From: UBA5399 sp964464145
GTDB lineage: Bacteria > Bacillota > Clostridia > Christensenellales > Christensenellaceae
Assembly: GCA_964464145.1 (NCBI GenBank)
Contig: CAYXFB010000076.1
Coordinates: 1 to 12,542 of the forward strand
Reading direction: 5' to 3'
Length of the DNA: 12,542 nucleotides
Shown: one piece after another, positions 1 to 5,362 of the stretch
Numbering within the stretch: position 1 is the first letter of the stretch
How the letters are laid out: each line of letters starts with the position of its first letter
Translations under genes and position numbers: made by a program
The notes under the pieces: model-generated
Told to the model about the DNA's origin: nothing
Seen by the model: the letters and a program-made list of their open reading frames with translations, nothing else
Databases searched by the model: none

Positions 1-20
1 CCGCTGTATATGCGGGTTTT
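1..20. terminator. Probable terminator just outside the element
   Basis: CCGC at 1-4 can pair with GCGG at 12-15 around a 7-base loop, followed by GTTTTT. The left arm is cut by the window edge, so the stem may be longer. It lies directly downstream (minus-strand sense) of the tRNA-Gly 3' end and would suit a terminator for that tRNA gene. This stretch is inferred to be host DNA. Confidence 0.4.
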
Positions 21-28
21 TGAGAAGT

Positions 29-55
29 TGGAGCGGGTGATGGGAATCGAACCCA
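29..55 (-). other. tRNA-Gly 3' end fragment, likely attachment site
   Basis: Read on the minus strand, this 27-base stretch contains the T-loop TTCGATT with its GGG/CCC stem, the acceptor strand CACCCGC, a discriminator T and an encoded CCA (positions 31-29). That is the 3' end of a bacterial tRNA-Gly whose 5' end would read GCGGGTG. No 5' half, D-arm or anticodon arm follows at positions 56-130, so this is a fragment and not a working gene. Tyrosine integrases commonly recombine within tRNA 3' ends, leaving such a copy at the end of the element distal to int. The intact tRNA-Gly is expected beyond the integrase, to the right of the window. The exact core length cannot be fixed without the other junction. 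Confidence 0.75.
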
Positions 56-154
56 GCATAATCTTATTTTTAAAAATTACCATTCTCGTTTTTCGGCTTA
101 ACCATGCGGGTTTGAAGGTTGATTTTCTTTTGACATTATTTTCTAAAATAGACC

Positions 155-232
155 AATAACCCACTTAGCTAAATCAAAGTGGGTTACAAAGTGGGTTATT
201 CTAGGATACACAAAATCTGAAATAACCCACTT
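155..232. repeat. Four-copy repeat upstream of the toxin-antitoxin genes
   Basis: AATAACCCACTT occurs at 155-166 and again at 221-232. Its inverse AAGTGGGTTA occurs at 177-186 and AAGTGGGTTATT at 189-200. The order is therefore direct, inverted, inverted, direct. The fourth copy overlaps the first bases of the -35 box of the higBA promoter. The arrangement suits a set of operator half-sites bound by the HTH antitoxin, which is how HigA-type antitoxins autoregulate; the binding itself is inferred. Confidence 0.6.
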
Positions 233-259
233 GCTAACTACTATTGAATAGTATATAAT
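231..259 (+). promoter_or_regulatory. Promoter of the higBA-like operon
   Basis: TTGCTA at 231-236 (4 of 6 matches to consensus) is separated by 17 bases from a perfect TATAAT at 254-259, 20 bases before the toxin ATG. The -35 region overlaps one copy of the AATAACCCACTT repeat, so a bound repressor would block RNA polymerase. Confidence 0.65.
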
Positions 260-278
260 AATTTATAGGCGGTGAACT

Positions 279-611
279 ATGAAAAGAGAATTTATAAGAA
301 CGAAAACTTTCGAACGCTCTTGGAGCGCGGCCGGTCTCGGCGATAAGGAATTGCGCGAACTCGAAACCATATTGCTTGAGAATCCCCATGCCGGTGTTGT
401 GGTGCCGCACCTAAACGGTGGCCGTAAATTACGCCTCGCCATAGATGGGCGCGGTAAATCCGGCGGCCTTAGGATAATATATGTTGACATTCTCGTTCGT
501 GAACAGATTTATTTATTGCTGGCATACCCAAAAAATGTGGCTACCAATCTAACCGGCGAACAGCAGAAAATAATTTCTGATTTGATAAATCGGCTAAAGG
601 AGGAACAGTAA
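279..611 (+). CDS. RelE/HigB-family toxin of a type II toxin-antitoxin pair
   Basis: A 110-residue protein with the small basic fold pattern of RelE-superfamily ribosome-dependent mRNA interferases. The visible family pattern is a basic strand around residues 47-65 (RKLRLA, then GLRIIYVD), a hydrophobic strand YLLLAYPKN at about 78-86, then a C-terminal helix with LTGEQQ. Its length is normal for RelE/HigB toxins. It is followed one base later by an HTH antitoxin gene, and the toxin-first order is the HigBA arrangement. The start ATG has only a weak purine-rich site (GGCGGTG) upstream, while the antitoxin has a strong one, which would favour antitoxin excess. The predicted role, inferred from family, is cutting mRNA on the ribosome when the antitoxin is degraded. 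Here it probably stabilises the element or acts as an accessory defence gene next to the attachment site. The specific target is not known. Confidence 0.85.
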   Translation: MKREFIRTKTFERSWSAAGLGDKELRELETILLENPHAGVVVPHLNGGRKLRLAIDGRGKSGGLRIIYVDILVREQIYLLLAYPKNVATNLTGEQQKIISDLINRLKEEQ

Positions 612-612
612 A

Positions 613-927
613 ATGTCTGAAATAAATTATTTTAATGATTTGAAGGAAAGTCTGGAGGACGCCATTGCTTTCAAAAATGGTAATAAAAGCCGTTGTCGCA
701 CCACTGTGCGCGAAATACCTATACCCGAATACAGTTCGGATGATATCACACATATACGTAGCGAATTGGCGCTTTCGCAAAGAGGCCTTGCGGCAATCCT
801 TGGCGTGTCACACCGCACCGTTGAGGCATGGGAGGCGGGCAGGAACAAGCCCAACGGCGCAGCTCGCCATCTGCTGTATCTAATTGGTGAGGATAATTCT
901 CTTGTAAACAGGCTCATAGCAAAATAA
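613..927 (+). CDS. HigA-like HTH antitoxin
   Basis: A 104-residue protein whose C-terminal half is an XRE/Cro-type helix-turn-helix: residues about 47-90 contain IRSELALSQRGLAAILGVS, then TVEAWEAGRNKPNGAARHLL, the classic scaffold of two helices and a recognition helix ending in the W-E-x-G motif. The N-terminal about 40 residues are the likely toxin-neutralising segment. The ribosome binding site AAAGGAGGA sits about 8 bases before the ATG. The gene begins one base after the toxin stop, so the two are cotranscribed and probably translationally coupled. It should bind the toxin and repress its own promoter, perhaps at the four-copy repeat upstream; this is inferred from the family. Confidence 0.87.
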   Translation: MSEINYFNDLKESLEDAIAFKNGNKSRCRTTVREIPIPEYSSDDITHIRSELALSQRGLAAILGVSHRTVEAWEAGRNKPNGAARHLLYLIGEDNSLVNRLIAK

Positions 928-931
928 TAGT

Positions 932-961
932 AAAAGCCGCTCCACTAGGAACGGCTTTTTT
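932..961. terminator. Bidirectional intrinsic terminator between convergent genes
   Basis: AAAAGCCG at 932-939 pairs with CGGCTTTT at 952-959, with a 12-base loop and a T-run through 961. On the minus strand the same hairpin ends in a shorter T-run (CTTTTA). It lies between the antitoxin stop and the stop of the converging small gene, so it can end transcription from both sides. Confidence 0.85.
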
Positions 962-991
962 CATGCACACCATAATCAAACGCAACTCGCA

Positions 992-1174
992 TTACACTTG
1001 CCTCAACAATTTTTCGTGCCGCTTTGCGCATTCTTTTTGAAAATCTTCAATCGAAACCGCTCCGAACTCTTCACTATGTTTGATTATATCTTTCAAAACT
1101 GCCAGCGTACGCACTTCACTTATCGCAGCCTCGTAATTATCAACCGTATCGGGCAATTGTTCAACAAACTCCAT
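992..1174 (-). CDS. Small protein of unknown function, possibly frameshifted start
   Basis: From the ATG at 1174 this encodes 60 acidic/helical residues (starting MEFVEQLPDT, ending EKLLRQV). I do not recognise the family. A short ORF with a better ribosome binding site starts at 1197 (AAGGG, 8 bases upstream) and reads MNTVKKV before a TGA that overlaps this ATG as TGATG. The junction contains A AAA AAG (1186-1180), the classic -1 slippery heptamer. A slip there would join the two frames into a 68-residue protein beginning MNTVKKGLMEF. So either translation is coupled, or frameshifting is programmed, or one base was gained or lost in the A-run. It lies downstream of the head-tail adaptor but has its own promoter, which suggests an accessory (cargo) gene. 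Confidence 0.6.
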   Translation of the reverse strand: MEFVEQLPDTVDNYEAAISEVRTLAVLKDIIKHSEEFGAVSIEDFQKECAKRHEKLLRQV

Positions 1175-1212
1175 CAAACCTTTTTTACTGTATTCATAAT
1201 ATTCGCCCTTGA

Positions 1213-1266
1213 TAAATAGATCTATTTAAGCAATAATCCTAATCACTTATTGAAGTAATTATACCA
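1213..1266 (-). promoter_or_regulatory. Extended -10 promoter and palindromic operator candidate
   Basis: On the minus strand TATAAT (1263-1258) is preceded by TGG (1266-1264), giving a TGnTATAAT extended -10. A partial -35, TTGCTT (1284-1279), is spaced only 15 bases away. Downstream, TAAATAGATCTATTTA at 1213-1228 is a perfect 16-base palindrome between the transcription start and the ribosome binding site. It is a good candidate operator for control of the small gene 992-1174. Confidence 0.6.
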
Positions 1267-1296
1267 TGAATCGCTAATAAGCAACACAGAGAAAAT

Positions 1297-1659
1297 TCAT
1301 TCCGCATATGGCATGATCTGCTCGCTATCCGGCGCCCTCATTTGTACGGCAAATAGGCTCAAATCTGCCTTGTAGCCCTCAAATGTATCTATCCGCTGTA
1401 TATCATACCAAACGTTGTTATAGAGAATGAAGGTATCAAGCGGGTTTATATCGTTGCGCCAGTTTATAGTAAAAACCATGTCCTCTGCATTCTGTAGCAT
1501 GGCCGCCGCGTAGTATTCCTTTGCGGATAGTTGGCGAACATAAGCCCATAGCCTGCCATCATGCAGCGGCAAATATGTTCTAACGGAATTTCCGTACTGG
1601 TCTTGTTTTTCATCACAAGCGTATATGATTATTTTCTTATCCTTTAGCCTTGTTTTCAT
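1297..1659 (-). CDS. Phage head-tail adaptor (gp16/head-tail joining family)
   Basis: A 120-residue protein with the pattern of the phage head-tail joining family: N-terminal KDKKIIIYACDEKQDQYGN, then LWAYVRQLSAKEYYAAA, and a C-terminal beta-rich part with NPLDTFILYNNVWYDIQRID. Proteins of this family form the stopper ring below the portal and connector, holding DNA in the head and offering the docking surface for a tail. The ATG follows the large terminase stop by 3 bases, with GGAGG 8 bases upstream. It is the last gene of the head module. In HK97-like phages this gene follows the gp6-like connector; here it is separated from it by the packaging genes. In a tail-less satellite this protein would face the helper's tail. 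Confidence 0.8.
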   Translation of the reverse strand: MKTRLKDKKIIIYACDEKQDQYGNSVRTYLPLHDGRLWAYVRQLSAKEYYAAAMLQNAEDMVFTINWRNDINPLDTFILYNNVWYDIQRIDTFEGYKADLSLFAVQMRAPDSEQIMPYAE

Positions 1660-1662
1660 TGC

Positions 1663-3312
1663 TTACGCCTCCAAAACATTCAAAAATTCGTTATAGTGTT
1701 CATGCAGCCCCACATAAGCGTCCAAAAGGCTGCTCGTTCCGTCAATCCTGTGCTTTGCGCCCAACGCCTTTACGGGAACAATATTCGCGTTCCTATCCGT
1801 CTGTATGCCCGTATTTGTGAGGCACCATTTTAGAATGGGATTGTTGTTGTATATCACTCTCTTGGCCTGCAAGTCCGCCCCAAGCTGCTGCATGGGCAGG
1901 CTCAAGGTCTTTGGCCCCTGTATACACCTCACCATTCTAAACCCGTAACCTTCCATTTCCTGTACCCAGTATTTGGCGCTGTAGCTGTCATAATAGACCC
2001 ATAGCTGGGTTATGCCCCTTTGGTTCACCATCTCCAAAAACCACGCTGTAACGTCGCTGTAGTTGATCGTGTTGCCTATGCAGAGCCGTATCAATCCGCG
2101 TTCAAGCCATTTATCATAGGGGATTTTATCATTACGCACCCTTTCGGCGAAATTGTCTGCCGGAATCCAATACATTTGATTGACATAGCGCTGCATGGTG
2201 GCCTTATCTATCGTTATGAGCGTTGCGCAGGTCAAATCCGTTGTTATGCTCAAATCCGCGCCGCCTATGGCATAGCAATCACGAAAGAGCGAATCATCAA
2301 AGGCGGCCGTATTGTTTATATCGTCAAAGCTCAACCATGCCGATCGCGCCGTATCTCTTATATTAAAATCTTTTACAAGGATCCCGTTTAATTCCTGCTT
2401 ATTGCTTTTAGCGCGTTCTATCCTGCCCTCTAAATCGGCAACTTTTTTTATTACTCCCAGGCCGGGGTTTGCCTTTATCCATGCTTTGGGGTCGCTCCAT
2501 TCCTCCCGGCTGTCCAGTTCGTATATTACGGATAGAAAGGTGTTGTCCGTGAACGTGCCGTCCACAACGCCGCAGGCATAAGCATACATATCATCAAAAA
2601 TACATTCCCGCACCGTTCCCGCCGTGGTTATCATCACCAAAAGAGGTTGGCGGCGGGCGCTTTGACTCTGCTTCATGACCTCGTATAGATTCCGATCGCG
2701 GACGCTGTGCAGCTCGTCCATTATCACGCAATGCGCGTTCAGCCCGTCCAATGTATCGCTGTTTTTGCCCAAGGGCTGAAATTTGCTAAAGCTGGATTCA
2801 AAATACAGATCGGCCTTGCGCTTCTTTATATGCTCATACAGCGCCGGGCTTTGCTTTATCATGTTGTGCGTTTCATCAAATATGATTCTTGCCTGGTCCT
2901 TCTTGCTGGCCGTGCTGTATACCTCGCTGCCCGGTTCTCCGTCCGCAATCATCATGTAAAGCGCAAGCCCTGCCAAAACCGTACTTTTGCCGTTTTTGCG
3001 CCCAACCATGAAAAAGGCTTCCCTATACCTTCTCAAGCCGTTATCCTTGCGAACAAAGCCAAACAGCGCCGATATAAAAGCCTTTTGAAAAAGCTCCAGC
3101 TTTACGGGCTGCCCGGCCCATTCGCCTTTGGAATGCTTGCAAAACCGCTCTATAAACTCTATCGGCCGGTTTGCCTTTTCCTCCGAAAAAAGATAAGGGC
3201 CGCGCTTCCTGTTCACGTCCTGCGCCAGCTTTTTGTATATTTTCGCCACCCGGCGGGAAACAACGCACTTCTTTGTTTTGATGGCGTTGTTGTATTCCTC
3301 TATGAAAGTCAT
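1663..3312 (-). CDS. terL: Terminase large subunit
   Basis: A full-length 549-residue packaging motor. The N-terminal ATPase shows Walker A at residues 103-111 (VGRKNGKST) and Walker B at about 194-200 (HCVIMDE, with the catalytic Glu). The C-terminal RNase H-like nuclease shows the acidic residues D353 (GGADLS), D442 (YYDSY) and D531 (LLDAYVG). It cuts DNA and pumps it into the prohead through the portal. Its start overlaps the small-subunit stop by four bases (ATGA), so the two are translationally coupled. It is intact, with no stop or frameshift, which argues against a decaying prophage. The pairing with an HNH gene and a P27-type small subunit favours cos-type packaging. Confidence 0.95.
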   Translation of the reverse strand: MTFIEEYNNAIKTKKCVVSRRVAKIYKKLAQDVNRKRGPYLFSEEKANRPIEFIERFCKHSKGEWAGQPVKLELFQKAFISALFGFVRKDNGLRRYREAFFMVGRKNGKSTVLAGLALYMMIADGEPGSEVYSTASKKDQARIIFDETHNMIKQSPALYEHIKKRKADLYFESSFSKFQPLGKNSDTLDGLNAHCVIMDELHSVRDRNLYEVMKQSQSARRQPLLVMITTAGTVRECIFDDMYAYACGVVDGTFTDNTFLSVIYELDSREEWSDPKAWIKANPGLGVIKKVADLEGRIERAKSNKQELNGILVKDFNIRDTARSAWLSFDDINNTAAFDDSLFRDCYAIGGADLSITTDLTCATLITIDKATMQRYVNQMYWIPADNFAERVRNDKIPYDKWLERGLIRLCIGNTINYSDVTAWFLEMVNQRGITQLWVYYDSYSAKYWVQEMEGYGFRMVRCIQGPKTLSLPMQQLGADLQAKRVIYNNNPILKWCLTNTGIQTDRNANIVPVKALGAKHRIDGTSSLLDAYVGLHEHYNEFLNVLEA

Positions 3313-3656
3313 CCGTTACGCACAAACTCCAATAGATCGCTTCCGGCTTTCGCCTGCACCTGTTTGGGGAGCATATCAATAAACTGTTTACATAGCATAC
3401 TGTATTGCCGCGCCGTTGTATTATACGATTTCAGCGCGGGGCTTTCGCGCAAAAACTGCTGCCGCCCCTGCTTAAATTCTTCCACAACCCCCTTGCTCTC
3501 AATTTCTTTTTTCAGCTTTTCCAGCATTTCCATGATGAAAATCATTTCACCCGCCAGCTTTGTTCCCACAAACTTCATATTATCCGGCATGAGGTCAATT
3601 AGCCTGTCAAGCTGGCTTTTGTCCGCTGATATTGTTTTTGGTACTGCTTTTCTCAT
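3309..3656 (-). CDS. terS: Terminase small subunit, P27-like
   Basis: A 115-residue protein whose C-terminal half matches the P27-type small terminase of Gram-positive phages (LRESPALKSYNTTARQY, then KQFIDMLPK). A helical central region (FVGTKLAGEMIFIMEMLEKLKKEI) would form the oligomerising core. It recognises the packaging site of the element's DNA and hands it to the large subunit, and so decides what is packaged. The start at 3656 has GGAAGGA about 9 bases upstream. Its own TerS-TerL pair means the element does not need to redirect the helper's terminase, unlike classical SaPIs. Confidence 0.85.
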   Translation of the reverse strand: MRKAVPKTISADKSQLDRLIDLMPDNMKFVGTKLAGEMIFIMEMLEKLKKEIESKGVVEEFKQGRQQFLRESPALKSYNTTARQYSMLCKQFIDMLPKQVQAKAGSDLLEFVRNG

Positions 3657-3827
3657 GATAAATATTCCTTCCCGGGCTATAACACCCCGCTTATGCGCGA
3701 ATCTCGTAGAGAGGTTTTCTATTCTGGGCGCGACGGTTCAGACGCAATAGACACAAAATCAAAAATGGGGGGCACCGGATCGTCGGCACACTTTAAAACC
3801 ATCATGATATTTCAATCTATTGCATTA
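3657..3827 (-). other. Noncoding gap before terS, candidate cos region
   Basis: These 171 bases are the largest gap in the structural operon. They hold a ribosome binding site for terS, a GC-rich tract at about 3765-3780 (GGGGGGCACCGG), a small hairpin TCTC-GTA-GAGA near 3702, and an unconvincing 28-codon ORF (3805-3719) without a Shine-Dalgarno. In HNH/P27-type cos phages the cohesive end site often lies beside terS, so this is the best place for cos. No exact cut site can be named from the sequence. Confidence 0.35.
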
Positions 3828-4649
3828 CTAAAACACTTCCGAAAGCGGCTTGCATTCTCTGCAAAGAAACACGTCCGGCGCTTCCTGCCTTATACGCTGC
3901 TCCACCGCCAAGGCCACCGCCCAATCCTCCGGGTAATTTTCCTTTAAATTCCGCCACGCCTTTTTGTCCTGCTGTGGGCAGAATATACAGGATGAACGAG
4001 ACGGCATAGGCCAACCGGCTTTGGCGATCTCATATATACACGCCTCGCGGTTCAAGCCCAGTTCAATCAACGGGTACCTCAAAGTTATCCATTTCAGCGT
4101 GGAAGCCCGCGCCCGCTGCACTTCATCCGTAGATATACCCAGCCAGTTTTCACAGTGCGCAACGCCTTGCTCCCGCGCCCACATCCTTGTTACCCGCACC
4201 TTCCACGTAAAATTACAATGTGTGTGCAGCTTTGAGACCCGGCCGTCCTCTTTGAGCCGGAACGCCGGTATATTCACATGGCCTTTGCCGTCCGTCAAAT
4301 CATTGTTTGTATACTTTGTGGTGTCCAGCATATGAAACTCTACCCCGGCCGCCTTGAGCCTCGGTATGGTCACGTTGTGCATATAATCCAGCGTTGCGCT
4401 TTTTTCATAACCGCAGTCAACCATTACGCCAAAGTCCGGCTTGGTAAGCCTGCCCGTTTCTATGAGCGCCGCAATTGCTGTGCTCTGAACACCTCCGCCA
4501 CTGCTCCATATAGAATACCGCTTACCCTTGGGCGGCTCTTTACCTCGCGTTTCTCCATTGCACTTGTTGGCGCATTCCCGCGAACAATAGTCGCGCGCGC
4601 TCCTGTTTGTGGTGAAATCTTCACCGCAGCCCCTGCATGATTTAATCAA
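3828..4649 (-). CDS. PP-loop ATPase of the PAPS-reductase-like family
   Basis: A 273-residue protein in the adenine nucleotide alpha-hydrolase fold. It begins with a C4 zinc-finger pattern (C5-x2-C8, C22-x3-C26). A PP-loop SSGGGVQS at 49-56 follows, and a Cys motif CNFTWK near 145-150 recalls the CT-x-x-x-K motif of PAPS reductases and DndC-like proteins. The end has Cys pairs at 221/224 (CIFC) and 263/266 (CREC). It starts at a TTG with GAGGAG 7 bases upstream. Phage PAPS-reductase-like proteins have mostly unknown function; relatives activate sulfur or modify nucleic acids. It has no structural role I can infer. Its place between HNH and terS, bounded upstream by a repeat, suggests inserted cargo, possibly for DNA modification or defence; that is speculation. 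No dndA/B/D/E partner is in the window. Confidence 0.75.
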   Translation of the reverse strand: MIKSCRGCGEDFTTNRSARDYCSRECANKCNGETRGKEPPKGKRYSIWSSGGGVQSTAIAALIETGRLTKPDFGVMVDCGYEKSATLDYMHNVTIPRLKAAGVEFHMLDTTKYTNNDLTDGKGHVNIPAFRLKEDGRVSKLHTHCNFTWKVRVTRMWAREQGVAHCENWLGISTDEVQRARASTLKWITLRYPLIELGLNREACIYEIAKAGWPMPSRSSCIFCPQQDKKAWRNLKENYPEDWAVALAVEQRIRQEAPDVFLCRECKPLSEVF

Positions 4650-4767
4650 TATTGTGCTCCTCGTATAATATTACCTATTACTCATTTTTGAGTAAAAAGG
4701 TTTCTTCTTGGTAACCCCATATTTTAAATTTGATTTAATCAATATTCCCGCTCCTTATAATATTGCC
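4638..4767 (-). repeat. Imperfect 37/38-base direct repeat flanking the start of the PP-loop gene
   Basis: Positions 4638-4675 and 4731-4767 align with few differences. Both read (minus strand) GG-C/T-AATATTATA, then an AGGAGC core, then AATATTGATTAAATCA. In the right copy this encodes the last residues of the HNH protein and its TAA stop. In the left copy the AGGAGC provides the ribosome binding site and the TTG start of the PP-loop gene. This looks like a duplication made when the PP-loop gene was inserted, or by recombination between phages. Confidence 0.7.
4678..4695. promoter_or_regulatory. Palindrome between HNH and the PP-loop gene
   Basis: TTACTCA-TTTT-TGAGTAA is a perfect 7-base inverted repeat with a 4-base spacer in the 85-base gap. 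It is not followed by a T-run on either strand, so an operator or mRNA hairpin is more likely than a terminator. A minus-strand promoter-like pair overlaps it (TTTACT 4696-4691, 17 bases, TAATAT 4673-4668), but that would start transcription within the ribosome binding site, so the promoter is doubtful. Confidence 0.4.
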
Positions 4768-5037
4768 TTGAGAATCAAACCTCAGCCCCTCGGCGCACAC
4801 ACCGCCGCCAAAGTGTTCCTCATTGTGGCAGTCAAGGCAAAGCGCCTCTAGGTTATCCCACCCCAGCGCATTTTCCACATCGCTCATATTGCCCGGAGAT
4901 AGGTATTTCTTATGGTGTACCAAGCTGGCCAAGCCTCCGCAGCGTTCGCAGATATAATGCACACTGGTCAAATACGCCGCCCTGGTCTTTCGCCACTGCT
5001 TGCTTTGATAAAATTTTATACTGAAACCCTGTGCCAT
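4735..5037 (-). CDS. HNH endonuclease
   Basis: A 100-residue HNH nuclease. From the ATG at 5037 the zinc ligands are C30/C33 (CERC) and C67/C70 (CLDC). The ββα-metal active site has H41-H42, N62 (WDNLEALC) and H71/H75 (HNEEH). Longer starts at 5049 and 5088 exist, but family members typically begin with M-x-x-x-F-x-x-x-F-Y-x-S-K-x-W as here, and the longer version would translate through a strong hairpin. HNH proteins encoded beside TerS-TerL in HK97-like phages act with the terminase in cos cleavage and are needed for packaging. It sits after the connector gene and, with the PP-loop gene in between, before terS. Confidence 0.88.
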   Translation of the reverse strand: MAQGFSIKFYQSKQWRKTRAAYLTSVHYICERCGGLASLVHHKKYLSPGNMSDVENALGWDNLEALCLDCHNEEHFGGGVCAEGLRFDSQGNIIRSGNID

Positions 5038-5059
5038 GCCGCCACCCATATAATGATGT

Positions 5060-5084
5060 GGCTGCCCGAAATAACAGGGCAGCC
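5060..5084. repeat. Strong hairpin between connector and HNH genes
   Basis: GGCTGCCC (5060-5067) and GGGCAGCC (5077-5084) form a perfect 8-base-pair GC-rich stem with a 9-base loop. No T-run follows on either strand, so it is not a normal terminator. It may protect the mRNA end, mark a processing site or limit HNH translation. Confidence 0.6.
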
Positions 5085-5092
5085 GCATTCAT

Positions 5093-5362
5093 TCATTTGA
5101 TTACCTTCATTGTCAAAGCCTTTAGCAAATTATCTATAGTCTGCTGCAATTTCTCCGTTTCGGATTGCTCAGCGTTGTACCATAGCAGCAATATAAATTT
5201 TGATACCGCCTCCGCTAAAGGTTCCTTCTCCTGCTGCTCCGGCTTCATACCCGTGGCCACTTCAATATAGCTAGGTATCGCCATGGTTAGCCCTGTAATA
5301 ATATCGTCATTGTCCGCGCCGTCTATGCGCAGCCATTCTCTTGCTTTGTCCGGCGAGATCAT
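5093..5362 (-). CDS. Head-tail connector, HK97 gp6-like
   Basis: An 89-residue mostly helical protein starting MISPDKAREWLRIDGADND, which fits the start of the phage gp6-like connector family (an initial short motif followed by DNDDIITGLTMAIPSYIE). Its length is close to the family norm. These proteins form a ring under the portal that extends the DNA channel. Its ATG overlaps the capsid stop by one base (TAATG), so translation is coupled to the major capsid protein. The gene follows the capsid gene as in HK97. Confidence 0.82.
   Translation of the reverse strand: MISPDKAREWLRIDGADNDDIITGLTMAIPSYIEVATGMKPEQQEKEPLAEAVSKFILLLWYNAEQSETEKLQQTIDNLLKALTMKVIK

Noticed and set aside
10..114. Direct repeat ATGCGGGTTT at 10-19 and 105-114 as an attachment core
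   Set aside because: Ten bases is too short to stand out, and the tRNA 3' end gives a better supported boundary.
29..130. Intact tRNA gene
   Set aside because: Only the T-arm, acceptor 3' strand and CCA can be found; there is no matching 5' strand, D-arm or anticodon arm in the next 75 bases.
155..232. CRISPR-like array
   Set aside because: Copies are only 10-12 bases, alternate in orientation, and are not separated by spacers of even length; they fit operators better.
2707..3750. Plus-strand ORF of 347 codons
   Set aside because: It lies opposite the large and small terminase genes, has no ribosome binding site or recognisable domain, and the minus-strand frames show clear terminase motifs.
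3719..3805. 28-codon minus-strand ORF before terS
   Set aside because: No ribosome binding site and no recognisable pattern; the region is better treated as a possible cos gap.
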